In this document: one piece after another, positions 8,807-16,878 of the stretch
Position numbering within the stretch: position 1 is the stretch's first letter
Layout of the letters: each line of letters opens with the position of its first letter
Source: Halobacillus salinus
GTDB taxonomy: Bacteria; Bacillota; Bacilli; Bacillales; Halobacillaceae
Direction of reading: 5' to 3'
DNA length: 64,000 bases
Assembly (NCBI RefSeq): GCF_004684905.1
Contig: NZ_SRJC01000001.1
Coordinates: 868,001 to 932,000, forward strand
Translations under genes and position numbers: made by a program
The notes under the pieces: generated by a model
What the model was told of the DNA's origin: nothing
What the model saw: only the letters and a program-made list of their open reading frames with translations
Database searches by the model: none

Positions 8807-9190
8807 ATGGAACAGTTAAAATTCTACACGTACCCAAGTTGCACATCTTGCAGGCGCACGAAGTCATGGCTTAAGAGTCAAGGGGTGGAATTTAACGAAC
8901 AGCACCTGTTCCGTGAAACTCCATCTATTGATGAGTTAAGGAATATTCTCACGTTAACGACTCAAGGAATCGATGAGATTCTTGCTAAGCGTAGTAAGGA
9001 ATTCAAAGCATTAGATATAGATATAGAAGATTTGACTATGAATGAATTTCTAAACCTTGTAACGGAGAAGCCTAAGCTGTTGCGTCGTCCAATCCTTACC
9101 AATGGCGAAAAGATCGTTGTAGGGTACGATGTAGAGGGATTGAGAGGAATTACAAATAAAAAGATGGAATACACAGAAAAAATCTCTTAA
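8807..9190 (+). CDS. mgsR: Spx/MgsR family stress transcription regulator
   Basis: A 127-residue ArsC/Spx-fold protein with the redox switch Cys12-Thr-Ser-Cys15 in YPSCTSCRR and the conserved LLRRPI stretch. Spx-family proteins bind the RNA polymerase alpha C-terminal domain; MgsR modulates a subset of the general stress regulon. Position after yqgX-yqgY equals that of yqgZ/mgsR. ATG 8807 follows GAGGAGAG; the ATG at 8792 lies before that site. The sigma-B-like promoter upstream supports MgsR over Spx itself. Confidence 0.88.
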   Translation: MEQLKFYTYPSCTSCRRTKSWLKSQGVEFNEQHLFRETPSIDELRNILTLTTQGIDEILAKRSKEFKALDIDIEDLTMNEFLNLVTEKPKLLRRPILTNGEKIVVGYDVEGLRGITNKKMEYTEKIS

Positions 9191-9222
9191 TACATTCTCA
9201 TATGGAATTGGCAGAGCACTTT

Positions 9223-9259
9223 AGCCATCGCCTCCATTTAGCAGCTGGAAGCGATGGTT
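9223..9259. terminator. Hairpin between convergent mgsR and comGG
   Basis: AGCCATCGCCTCCA pairs with TGGAAGCGATGGTT (one mismatch, one wobble) around a nine-base loop. The T-tracts on both sides are poor, and the hairpin overlaps the comGG stop codon. Confidence 0.5.
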
Positions 9260-9647
9260 ATTTATGTGGAAAAATATTCTTGTAGATTGTTTGCTTATAC
9301 GAGAGATCCCCTTCGACATTCGTAATACTCCATCGACAGGAAATCTTATCTGGTTCTATTTCATCGCAGTCCGCTTCAATTGCACCTTCCTCAAATGAAA
9401 AGGTGTAAGGAGCTTCTTGATGTGTATAGCCGTTCGTTTCCCATCTCTCCCAAAGCTGATGTTCAGAAGCCTCTAAAAGGTTTTGAGAAATCATGGATAG
9501 CTGATAGGACTTTGTATGCTGCAGCTCATTTTGGTAAAGGTAAATAGTGTGAAAGGTTACCGCAATTAGACAGCAGGCTAGTACAAATACCCAAGGATAA
9601 AGCATCCCTCTGTCATTGTTTAGGAGAGACGTGGATCTGTTTCTCAT
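9258..9647 (-). CDS. comGG: Competence pseudopilus protein ComGG
   Basis: Last gene of the comG operon, 129 residues. A short basic N-terminus leads into one membrane helix (about residues 16-38), then a poorly conserved soluble domain with two cysteines (DCDE and SCRW). Unlike its upstream neighbours it has no GFTL-E processing site, which is normal for ComGG. It overlaps comGF by 35 bases. Assignment rests mainly on position and architecture. Confidence 0.78.
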   Translation of the reverse strand: MRNRSTSLLNNDRGMLYPWVFVLACCLIAVTFHTIYLYQNELQHTKSYQLSMISQNLLEASEHQLWERWETNGYTHQEAPYTFSFEEGAIEADCDEIEPDKISCRWSITNVEGDLSYKQTIYKNIFPHK

Positions 9648-10026
9648 AGGTGTCTCCTTCCTTTTTCACTTCTATAGAGAGGGAGTTGGAGTTCCATTTA
9701 AAGTTGATTTCGTTTACAGCTGTGAGAAGAATTTCATGACCTTTTCCATCCACACGCCTGCGTACACTGTCTTTGAAAAGTTCTATTCGGATAATCCGAT
9801 TGTCCGGGTCTGTCATCTCTACATAAGAAGTGCCGATGAATAGGTCGGTAGAACGGTTGATTTCTTGTTGAACATAAAGAAAAAACTGTCTCGTTTCTAA
9901 TTCTGAATGGTAGGAGTTTGTATTCATGAAGTGTAGGAGTGGGGAGGTCATAGAAAGGACAATAAGAGTGACGAGAAGCCCGACTAAAGTTTCTATTAGA
10001 GTAAATCCCATTTCACGATGGTACAT
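9613..10026 (-). CDS. comGF: Minor pseudopilin ComGF
   Basis: A 137-residue type IV pilin-like protein. The prepilin cleavage/methylation motif GFTLIE begins at residue 7 and is followed by a hydrophobic helix (about residues 12-30). It would be processed by the ComC prepilin peptidase and assembled into the DNA-uptake pseudopilus. The start overlaps the end of comGE by 14 bases and its own end overlaps comGG. Confidence 0.82.
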   Translation of the reverse strand: MYHREMGFTLIETLVGLLVTLIVLSMTSPLLHFMNTNSYHSELETRQFFLYVQQEINRSTDLFIGTSYVEMTDPDNRIIRIELFKDSVRRRVDGKGHEILLTAVNEINFKWNSNSLSIEVKKEGDTYEKQIHVSPKQ

Positions 10027-10333
10027 ATAGACATACTTCTTTCATATTAGTAGTGTTAAAATCAGCGCATCCTTGGATGTATCCATTCTCGTATTGAAAC
10101 GTGTAGAGCACCTCGGGATGTTCCGGATCGGTTCTTGAATAAGGAAGTGCATCATGCGGTTCTCTCCACGATACGATTTGATCGTGAAGCGAAGAAATGG
10201 CTTGTCTCTTTATCGAAAGCTCTTTCTGTTCAACTTTTACTTGAATTAATAAGGGGAGGATCATCAAGGTCACGAGAAGAAACAAACTGAAAGAAAAAAT
10301 GGTCTCTGCTAAGGTGAACCCTCTATAGTTCAT
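10013..10333 (-). CDS. comGE: Minor pseudopilin ComGE
   Basis: A 106-residue pseudopilin with processing motif GFTLAE starting at residue 5 and one hydrophobic helix. It carries two cysteines near the C-terminus (GCADF and EVCLY). It overlaps comGD by 11 bases and comGF by 14. Function as minor pilin is by family. Confidence 0.82.
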   Translation of the reverse strand: MNYRGFTLAETIFSFSLFLLVTLMILPLLIQVKVEQKELSIKRQAISSLHDQIVSWREPHDALPYSRTDPEHPEVLYTFQYENGYIQGCADFNTTNMKEVCLYVPS

Positions 10334-10805
10334 CTAGTCTCATCCTACTTGTTCCGAATGGGAAAGTGACCTTGTAGGTCTCATTGCCTGCATAGAACCG
10401 CATGCTTCCGGGTTGCCTGATGGTTCCATCTCGTCTGAACCGGATGGTAGATGACATTGTATTCATCTGGTACCTCCAATCTTTTGGTAACGTTCTTTGA
10501 AGAAGTGATTCTTTGTTTACAGGGTCGTACAAAATGTAGTCATTCTTAGATTTACGAAACATGAGGTAATAGCCTTCATGTTTTTGCATCGTCAACTGTT
10601 GGGTAAGTAGCAAATCCGATTCCATTTGGCTGAAGAATTGTTTTGTCTTTAAAGAATCCATCATTCTGTGTTGAAGTGGGGAGAAGATAAGGATGAGGGT
10701 GGCCCACACTGTCAGAATAACTAGAACTTCTGGGAGGGTGAATCCTTTATTGTTGAATTGGTACTGGTTCGGCAGCCGTAATTTTCTTAGGGTCTGATGT
10801 ATCAT
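10323..10805 (-). CDS. comGD: Pseudopilin ComGD
   Basis: A 160-residue pseudopilin. The motif GFTLPE starts at residue 21, so the leader is about 20 residues, longer than in its neighbours. The start at 10805 is backed by CGGAGAGGTG eight bases upstream, although this places the first 59 bases inside comGC in another frame. A hydrophobic helix follows the motif. It is expected to form part of the competence pseudopilus after ComC processing. Confidence 0.83.
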   Translation of the reverse strand: MIHQTLRKLRLPNQYQFNNKGFTLPEVLVILTVWATLILIFSPLQHRMMDSLKTKQFFSQMESDLLLTQQLTMQKHEGYYLMFRKSKNDYILYDPVNKESLLQRTLPKDWRYQMNTMSSTIRFRRDGTIRQPGSMRFYAGNETYKVTFPFGTSRMRLDEL

Positions 10806-11070
10806 ACGATAACACCTCTCCGTTTGGGCATTCTTTTTGCTTCAAATAACCATCATCAATTAAAGTATCTATGCTCGCCGGATGAGAACCATGGTCTAAC
10901 ATATAGGCTTCTGTTTGGGCTTCTGCTGTTGCAATCAAAGCTTCGCAGCCCTTTGACCGAATCGATCCCGTCTGGGCAGATAAGTTAGGAATCGTAATGA
11001 TCAGTAGCACCGAAATTACTAACAGAACAATCAGCATTTCAATTAAGGTAAATCCTTTTTCGTTAAACAT
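10747..11070 (-). CDS. comGC: Major competence pseudopilin ComGC
   Basis: A 107-residue protein with GFTLIE at residues 6-11 after a five-residue leader, then a classic pilin helix. The soluble domain holds two cysteines (KGCEAL and KECPNG) that could form the intramolecular disulfide described for ComGC. AAGGAGCTG precedes the ATG at 11070. It is the main subunit of the transformation pseudopilus. Confidence 0.92.
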   Translation of the reverse strand: MFNEKGFTLIEMLIVLLVISVLLIITIPNLSAQTGSIRSKGCEALIATAEAQTEAYMLDHGSHPASIDTLIDDGYLKQKECPNGEVLSYDTSDPKKITAAEPVPIQQ

Positions 11071-11088
11071 AATAAACAGCTCCTTTAG

Positions 11089-12135
11089 TTACATTTGATC
11101 CATCCATTGGTATAAAGGCAGCATAATGGATGCATAAATCGTGACGACTAAAATGGCAATAAGGATAAAAAATGTGGGTTGAATACGTTGGACCCATTTA
11201 GAAAGGGTGGTTTCCATATAGTTGAGGTAGAAATGTTCTAATAGTTCCAGCTCGCTGGTCAGTGCCTGAACATCATGCGTTTGGTGGAATAGGTTTGTCA
11301 GTTCCTCGAGCAGAAGGGAACAGGGGTGAATGGCCTGCCCGATTGTTTTTCCGTCTTGTAGATCTTGCAGAATACGCTCGCCATAGTGGGCTAATATACG
11401 GTGCCGGGTTTGATGAGTAATTAAATCAAGGGATTGCTTTAAGGAAAGACCAGTGGAAAGTAATGTTTGCATGTGGCTTGTGAAGAGGTAGGAAAGAACA
11501 AGAGAGTACGCCTCTCGGATCAACTTGATTCGATCGATCATTTTTAGATAAGTAGGAAGTTCGACTTTTGGGCTGAAAAGATACCATAAGAAGGAAAGAA
11601 GGGTGAGCAGAATCGCTACTATCCCGAATAGGTTGAGGGAGAGGCTTATCAATTTCATTAACCATAAAGTTCTCTCACTTTCGAATAATAGAAGAAAGTT
11701 CGGTAGAATATTTCGTTGAATGACTCCGAATGCGATAATAATGAACAAGAGAAGAAAAAGGGGGTACCTTAGGGCTTGTATTACTTTCTGCTTGTATGTA
11801 GATTGCAGAGTGAGCATCTTTTCGCATTGACGGAATGTTCCCGATAGGTCTAAGTGGTGTTTGCCGAAGTATAAAAACGTAACAACAAAGGGTGAGAAGT
11901 TTACTTTTTCGAATGCCTCATCCAGTGTAGCACCTCTTTGTAATTGAATAGAAAGCTCACTAGTGATGGGGATGAGCTTTGGGTCCCATGCTGCAATCTT
12001 CATGGCCTCTAACAAGGGGTAACCTTTGGATAATATGTGACTTATCCGGTGGAAAAATAAAATTTGTGTTTTGACGGAAAGTCGCTCCCGTCTTCGTATA
12101 ATCCAGTCAGCCCTTCTTGAGATAGCCGAGCGCAT
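11089..12135 (-). CDS. comGB: Competence pilus assembly membrane protein ComGB (GspF family)
   Basis: A 348-residue PilC/GspF-family platform protein with three strong hydrophobic segments (around residues 130-155, 165-190 and 320-345) and two repeated cytoplasmic domains. It anchors pseudopilus assembly in the membrane together with ComGA. AGGAGG precedes the ATG at 12135, inside the end of comGA, with a 29-base overlap. Confidence 0.9.
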   Translation of the reverse strand: MRSAISRRADWIIRRRERLSVKTQILFFHRISHILSKGYPLLEAMKIAAWDPKLIPITSELSIQLQRGATLDEAFEKVNFSPFVVTFLYFGKHHLDLSGTFRQCEKMLTLQSTYKQKVIQALRYPLFLLLFIIIAFGVIQRNILPNFLLLFESERTLWLMKLISLSLNLFGIVAILLTLLSFLWYLFSPKVELPTYLKMIDRIKLIREAYSLVLSYLFTSHMQTLLSTGLSLKQSLDLITHQTRHRILAHYGERILQDLQDGKTIGQAIHPCSLLLEELTNLFHQTHDVQALTSELELLEHFYLNYMETTLSKWVQRIQPTFFILIAILVVTIYASIMLPLYQWMDQM

Positions 12136-13111
12136 ATGCTTTCCTCCTCAATTGTGAAAATGAGCGAAAGGATGGAGCTTGGTAGGGAGGGGTGTCCCTA
12201 GTGGCATGTTGTAGCAGAGAGCCGTCAAGGAGCTCGAGGATAGCAGCTCGCTTAGGAAGGTGCATGTGACCGTAAAGTGGTAAAAGCTGTTGGGCTGCTA
12301 TAGCTACGAGTGTTTGCTCAAGGTCAGCTTGCTGGATATTCATCTCCTTCAATCTTCGAATGGTTCCAAAAGCATCTTTGGCATGAATCGTACTAATTAC
12401 TAAGTGGCCACTTAAGGCAGCTCGAAAGGCGAACTGAGCAGTGGACTGATCACGTATTTCCCCTACCATAAGTAAATCCGGGTCGTGTCTCAATGCTGCT
12501 TTCAAACCCGTGTCATAAGTGATGCCCGCGCGCTCATTCACTTGTACTTGTATAATGTTGTGTAAGTTTTTTTCAATGGGATCTTCGAGGGTGATAGCCT
12601 GAAAGGAACGCCTATTCATTAAAGATTGTAACAATGCGTACAAGGTGGTAGTTTTTCCGGATCCTGTTGGGCCAGTGAATAAAATCATTCCACTCGTGTG
12701 TGTGAGCCAAGATTGGATTTGTTTCAACTGAGATGGAAAAAGGAAGAGTTTATCAAGAGGGGTGTGATCCATCGGGGTTAGGATCCGTATTGCTAAACTT
12801 TCTGTGCCTGTTATCGGAAGTGTGGAAAGCCTGAGGTCGTACGATTTGTGGTCTGTTCGGTGTTCGAGTGTTCCATTTTGAGGTCGTTTCATTTCCCCGA
12901 TATCCATTCCTGATGTAAATTTGAAATAGGACAAGAGACGTTTGTAGTCAGGTAAAGGTAGGGAAGAGTGAAAAATGCGCTCTCCATGGATGCGGAAATA
13001 GATATTTGCCTTTTCTTGGTAAGGAGAGAAGTGGATATCTGATGCGGTGTGTTGAATAGAAGATGCAAATAATTCACGAGCGAAGTCAGCTACGGAGTTC
13101 AATAATACCAT
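12107..13111 (-). CDS. comGA: Competence traffic ATPase ComGA (GspE/PilB family)
   Basis: A 334-residue secretion ATPase lacking the long N-terminal domain of PilB, as usual for ComGA. Walker A is GPTGSGKTTT (about residues 147-156), followed by an Asp box (LEDPIE), Walker B-like DPDLLMVGEIRD and the His box STIHAKD. It powers pseudopilus assembly for DNA uptake. The start is uncertain: ATG 13111 lies almost on the GAGGTG site, while TTG 13102 is spaced nine bases from it. It is the first gene of a tightly overlapping seven-gene operon. No clear ComK box is visible upstream. Confidence 0.92.
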   Translation of the reverse strand: MVLLNSVADFARELFASSIQHTASDIHFSPYQEKANIYFRIHGERIFHSSLPLPDYKRLLSYFKFTSGMDIGEMKRPQNGTLEHRTDHKSYDLRLSTLPITGTESLAIRILTPMDHTPLDKLFLFPSQLKQIQSWLTHTSGMILFTGPTGSGKTTTLYALLQSLMNRRSFQAITLEDPIEKNLHNIIQVQVNERAGITYDTGLKAALRHDPDLLMVGEIRDQSTAQFAFRAALSGHLVISTIHAKDAFGTIRRLKEMNIQQADLEQTLVAIAAQQLLPLYGHMHLPKRAAILELLDGSLLQHATRDTPPYQAPSFRSFSQLRRKAYALGYLKKG

Positions 13112-13203
13112 CACCTCAATTCAATTATTGGTACATAAGTATTATTCGACAAGATGGATGAAATTCCTTCTTTTTCCTGAAAATATATCTAGGAGGGTGT
13201 AAG

Positions 13204-13689
13204 ATGATTTTTCTTATTGGGTTTATGGGGAGTGGGAAAACTACAGTTGCACAGCAATTAAGTGAAAAGTTGGCACTTCCATTATTAGAAATGGATGAAG
13301 AAATCGAGAGACAAGAAGGTACAAGTATTAAGGATATTTTCTCCAGGAAAGGAGAAGGCTACTTCAGGCAAAAGGAGACCGAACTTCTGCAATCCATCAA
13401 AGCAGATTCCGTTGTATCAACGGGAGGCGGTGTTGTAGAAAGAGAAGATAATCGAGAAGCGCTCCATATGGGAAAAGTGATTTATCTTCAAGCGTCATGG
13501 GAAACCATAGATTCTCGCTTATCTAATGACACCACACGACCTCTATGGAAAGGAAATGAACAAGATAAGAAAGAAAAGTTCCAGGGACGCCTTGCATTGT
13601 ACGAGAGGGCAGCGGATTTAGTGGTGAATGTTGACGATAAATCCCCAGAAGTCATAACAGATGAGATTATCCGTAGATTAAATGGATGA
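13204..13689 (+). CDS. aroK: Shikimate kinase
   Basis: A 161-residue shikimate kinase, converting shikimate to shikimate-3-phosphate in aromatic amino-acid synthesis. Walker A GFMGSGKT is at residues 6-13; the substrate loop STGGGVV and the lid arginine stretch TTRPLW follow. TAGGAGGGTG precedes ATG 13204. It is divergent from comGA with only 92 bases between. In B. subtilis the gene (aroI) lies elsewhere, so this location next to comG is a local difference. Confidence 0.92.
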   Translation: MIFLIGFMGSGKTTVAQQLSEKLALPLLEMDEEIERQEGTSIKDIFSRKGEGYFRQKETELLQSIKADSVVSTGGGVVEREDNREALHMGKVIYLQASWETIDSRLSNDTTRPLWKGNEQDKKEKFQGRLALYERAADLVVNVDDKSPEVITDEIIRRLNG

Positions 13690-13735
13690 GTATTCGACCA
13701 TACTAATCATAAGCCTAATATAAAGAGGGGATTAG

Positions 13736-13918
13736 ATGGATCGAAATGATTATGTGAAGTTTTTGACAGAAGAAATGGTAAAATACATGCAAATGTCAAA
13801 AGAAGAGAAAAAAGACAGGAAGGCTAAGAAACCATCCAAAAAATCATCGCTCTATTGGTTCGGGGTTCTCCCAATTGCCATAAAAATGTTTCGAAAACGT
13901 TGGAAAGCGAATCACTGA
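13736..13918 (+). CDS. yqzE: YqzE family small protein
   Basis: A 60-residue basic protein with the YqzE-like start (NDYVKFLTEEMVKYM) and a C-terminal WFG-PIAIKMF stretch. Ribosome site AGAGGGGA lies upstream. In B. subtilis yqzE also neighbours the comG operon, which supports the name. Function is unknown. It follows aroK by 46 bases and probably shares its transcript, ending at 14007-14037. Confidence 0.78.
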   Translation: MDRNDYVKFLTEEMVKYMQMSKEEKKDRKAKKPSKKSSLYWFGVLPIAIKMFRKRWKANH

Positions 13919-14006
13919 TTAATTCATTAGATTTTCTGCCTTTTTATCTCAAATACTTCGATTGCACCCGCGAGAGTGCAATGTCGTTTGGTCACGTGAG
14001 TGTATT

Positions 14007-14037
14007 AAAAAAAAGCCGCAGTTGGCGGCTTTTTTTA
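14007..14037. terminator. Bidirectional terminator between yqzE and yqhG
   Basis: AAAAAAAAGCCGC / GCGGCTTTTTTT with loop AGTTG; the T-run overlaps the yqhG stop codon. A second perfect hairpin, ATTGCAC/GTGCAAT at 13961-13982, lies upstream without a T-run. Confidence 0.88.
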
Positions 14038-14823
14038 TATGTCTTGTTGGAGTATCTTATGGTTTGACGATTGGGACAAATAGAATAAGCCTCCATTGAC
14101 AACTTCCATTTCAATTCGCGGGTGATATCTTTTGGAAAGTTGTTCTTTTTCATTTGTATAATAATCTTCAGAGAGGTCTCCTGATTTATAGAATGAATTA
14201 AGTAACGATTGTTCCTGTTCCCAATGTTGGCGGGAATCTTTCGCCCACTGATGGTCTAATGATCCAGCGTATTGCTCAACAAACCCCTCCATCCGCCGGT
14301 ATGCACTCGGGAGTTGAATAATCGGTGTGATGGGAAAAGTGTAGTCTGAAACGTGTTGATCAAAATCATACTGACGGAGAAACTCCATCGTGTTTTGAAC
14401 AAACGCTCCGTTTAGTAGGTTCAACCCTAGTGAAAGATGCTCATTCTTTGATTGCTTCCCTCTAAAATGAAGAAACAGATTTATAACAAGCCAAGGTGTA
14501 AGTCCTCCTTTGTCTTGAGTGACTTCGTAAAGGCGAGCCGTTCTCCCTCTGGTCATTGCGGTTTGGAAGATGGTGTGTAGCTTAGGTGTACCAGGGTGTA
14601 AGTAGATACCCTCTATATCCTTGCTTTCCGTAAAGGTCAGTTCCATTGGTTCGCCCATTCGATTCATCTTCTTCATGTAGTGCCAATAGAATGGGCGATT
14701 CATAATCTCTTCGTCCATTTCACTAGTAAGTTGAATGGTCATATGCGTAGGTCCTTCTTCAGAAATGGTGCATCCATTTGAAGTAAAGAATTCACGAACG
14801 AAAGTGTACTGCGGTGTTCTCAA
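14035..14823 (-). CDS. yqhG: YqhG family protein, partner of the SNF2 helicase
   Basis: A 262-residue soluble protein of unknown function. It starts within the last codon of the helicase gene (ATGA overlap, 14820-14823), so translation of the two is coupled. This yqhH-yqhG pairing is as in B. subtilis. The N-terminal half is mixed alpha/beta with MTIQLTSEMDEE and MELTFTESKD; the C-terminal half is helical and charged. No enzymatic motif is visible. It may act with YqhH on nucleic acid or RNA polymerase, which is inference. Confidence 0.83.
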   Translation of the reverse strand: MRTPQYTFVREFFTSNGCTISEEGPTHMTIQLTSEMDEEIMNRPFYWHYMKKMNRMGEPMELTFTESKDIEGIYLHPGTPKLHTIFQTAMTRGRTARLYEVTQDKGGLTPWLVINLFLHFRGKQSKNEHLSLGLNLLNGAFVQNTMEFLRQYDFDQHVSDYTFPITPIIQLPSAYRRMEGFVEQYAGSLDHQWAKDSRQHWEQEQSLLNSFYKSGDLSEDYYTNEKEQLSKRYHPRIEMEVVNGGLFYLSQSSNHKILQQDI

Positions 14824-16463
14824 CTGGATTCCCTCTCTTCATTTACAGAATACTCCACATAACTTACCAAGTTATTCATTTTAATATCCATTTCACCTTG
14901 ACTCTCCGACTCACTGATGATGGTTTTGACATGTTCATCAAAAGAACCGCCAGGCAATTTCTCAAGAATTAAATCTAAATCACCTACAGCGTTTTTGAAC
15001 ATCTCGATTTTTTCGTACAACATATTCATAATGTGATCTTCGATCGTATCTTGGATGGCAAAGTTATAGATTTTAACATCTTGGTCTTGTCCGAATCGGT
15101 GTATACGTCCTATGCGCTGTTCGAGACGCATCGGGTTCCAAGGTAGGTCGTAATTGATCATTTGATGACAGAACTGCAAGTTGATTCCTTCACCGCCCGC
15201 TTCAGTTGCGACCATCACTTGTGCCTTTTGTTTAAACAACTGTTTCATCCAGTCGCGTTTGCTTTTATTGAATTTTCCACTGAACGGTACGGAGGAAATG
15301 CCATGTTGTTGGAGGTACCATTGTAAATAGAATTGGGTCGCCCGGTATTCTGTAAATACAATAAATTTACCGCCAGATTTTTCGATAATTTCGACCATCC
15401 GTTTTGCTTTAGCATGATGGGGGAGCTGCTCAAGCTTTTCTAAAAGCTTGATGTAATGCTGTGCATCTTCCTGACTCATCTTTTTGACCATTTCTTTCAG
15501 GGACATAAAACATGCTTCTCGGGAAGAACAGAATTCTTTTGCTAGCGTGAGCCACGTAAACGAATTGTGGTTCATTTTAAAGGAAGTCAATTGGTCATAC
15601 CATGCTTTTTCGTCTTCTGTAAATGATAGACGCTCATTTACGACAACGCGTTTCGATTCATTGAGGCCGGTGTCTTTCCGTCGGTTTCGAATCATCAATT
15701 GACTTACTAAAGAGTGGATATGCTCGACGCCATCGATTTCCGATTTATTTTGTCGATATTTCTTCTTAAAGTCCGTCAAGTTTCCGAGGTAGCCTGGTTT
15801 CAGAATGGAGACGAGGTTAAAAAGGTCACTCAATTTGTTTTGTATAGGTGTTGCTGTCAGCAATAAGCAGTAGGTTTTCTGCAAGGACTGAACAAATTGA
15901 TAGTTCTTGGTCTGATGATTCTTCAACTTATGTGCCTCATCGATGATGATGAAGTCGTACGGAATGGATAATATGGTTTCTGAGTGCCCTTGACGTTTAG
16001 CCATATCTATTGATGTAACCGTAATATCCCAATCTTTCCAGGCGGCTTGCTTCTTTCTCGGAGAATATGCTTGAATGAAGAACTTTTCATTTAGCTCCTG
16101 TACCCATTGGTTTACAAGCGATGCAGGTGTGAGAATCAATACTTTCTTAGCCACTCCGCGGATCATGAGCTCCTTTAAGACCAGCCCTGCTTCAAGCGTT
16201 TTCCCAAGTCCAACTTCATCTGCAAGAATCGCACGTCCATGCATTTCATGAACTACCCTTTTCGCTGCATCCACTTGGTGATCTAAGAATTCTACATGTG
16301 GTAAGTGATCTAGAGAGAGTAACCCATCGAAATGGTCAATCTTGTTGAACATAGCTGCTTCATAGGCTAAGGAGAAGCTGTTCCAATCGGAGAGTTGCTC
16401 AACGTTTTTTAATCGTTCTTGAAAGTCTTTCATGAATGTTTTATCCGGAAGAATCTCAAACAT
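14820..16463 (-). CDS. yqhH: SNF2-family DNA/RNA helicase-like ATPase YqhH
   Basis: A 547-residue Swi2/Snf2 superfamily-2 ATPase of the RapA-like kind. Motif I ADEVGLGKT is at about residues 81-89, motif II is DEAH, motif III LLLTATP, and motif VI QRIGRIHRFGQ. Such proteins translocate on nucleic acid and can recycle RNA polymerase; the target here is not known. I chose the ATG at 16463-16461 behind ATGGGGGCG; a longer frame extends to 16586 into the promoter region of the glycine riboswitch and is unlikely. It is transcribed divergently from gcvT and coupled to yqhG. Confidence 0.9.
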   Translation of the reverse strand: MFEILPDKTFMKDFQERLKNVEQLSDWNSFSLAYEAAMFNKIDHFDGLLSLDHLPHVEFLDHQVDAAKRVVHEMHGRAILADEVGLGKTLEAGLVLKELMIRGVAKKVLILTPASLVNQWVQELNEKFFIQAYSPRKKQAAWKDWDITVTSIDMAKRQGHSETILSIPYDFIIIDEAHKLKNHQTKNYQFVQSLQKTYCLLLTATPIQNKLSDLFNLVSILKPGYLGNLTDFKKKYRQNKSEIDGVEHIHSLVSQLMIRNRRKDTGLNESKRVVVNERLSFTEDEKAWYDQLTSFKMNHNSFTWLTLAKEFCSSREACFMSLKEMVKKMSQEDAQHYIKLLEKLEQLPHHAKAKRMVEIIEKSGGKFIVFTEYRATQFYLQWYLQQHGISSVPFSGKFNKSKRDWMKQLFKQKAQVMVATEAGGEGINLQFCHQMINYDLPWNPMRLEQRIGRIHRFGQDQDVKIYNFAIQDTIEDHIMNMLYEKIEMFKNAVGDLDLILEKLPGGSFDEHVKTIISESESQGEMDIKMNNLVSYVEYSVNEERESS

Positions 16464-16549
16464 TGTGACGCCCCCATAACTGGTAATAAATTTTCGTGAA
16501 AAGATTGTGAATGATTTGTAAAATTGAATAGGCACTTCGTAAATGCCTG

Positions 16550-16558
16550 TGCTATAAT
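16550..16558 (+). promoter_or_regulatory. Extended -10 promoter for the glycine riboswitch transcript
   Basis: TGCTATAAT is a perfect extended -10 element; no good -35 is visible at the expected spacing. A start near 16565 would precede the riboswitch by about 50 nt. Confidence 0.5.
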
Positions 16559-16617
16559 AAACGTGAATTATGAGCTTATGTACCATTTAGTATGTCCATA
16601 CCAATCTAATAAAATAC

Positions 16618-16812
16618 GATAGCGAACGACTGCAGGGGGAGAGACTACATCCGTAGCGCCGAAGGAGCAAACAACTTTGTGAATCTCTCAGGCAAAAAGA
16701 CCTCTGTGGGACGCAGCTCTGGAGAGCGTCTGTTGATTTAATTGACAGACCACCCACGAAGCAAGCGGTTTACAAGCGTGAAACGAATCGTGAAACTTTC
16801 TGGTGAACAGAC
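16618..16812 (+). promoter_or_regulatory. Tandem glycine riboswitch (gcvT leader)
   Basis: The first aptamer shows the conserved AGCGCCGAAGGAGCAA core, then ATCTCTCAGGCAAAAAGAC and GGACGC...CTCTGGAGAG. The second, more divergent aptamer has CACCCACGAAGCAAGC and TTTCTGGTGAACAGACAGAG. Two tandem aptamers followed by an intrinsic terminator and gcvT is the classic glycine-activated arrangement: glycine binding prevents termination and turns on the cleavage system. Confidence 0.95.
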
Positions 16813-16848
16813 AGAGACTTCTCTTAAGGCGGAGAAGTCTCTTTTTTT
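16813..16848 (+). terminator. Regulated terminator of the glycine riboswitch
   Basis: AGAGACTTCTC pairs with GAGAAGTCTCT and is followed by TTTTTTT, 30 bases before gcvT. The left arm follows the last riboswitch helix directly, allowing mutually exclusive folding. Confidence 0.88.
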
Positions 16849-16878
16849 ATGGATGGATTCAAAAAGGAGTGGTGAAGG

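Noticed and set aside
13144-13150. Single TTCGACA (Spo0A-box-like) heptamer upstream of comGA
   Set aside because: One heptamer without a partner or promoter context is expected by chance; the same holds for 25811-25817 and 57787-57793.
13961-13982. Perfect ATTGCAC/GTGCAAT hairpin after yqzE
   Set aside because: No T-run follows and a strong terminator lies just downstream; no evidence for a separate role.
16464-16586. In-frame extension of the yqhH frame
   Set aside because: It overlaps the divergent glycine-riboswitch promoter region and has no binding site; ATG 16463 fits the family length.
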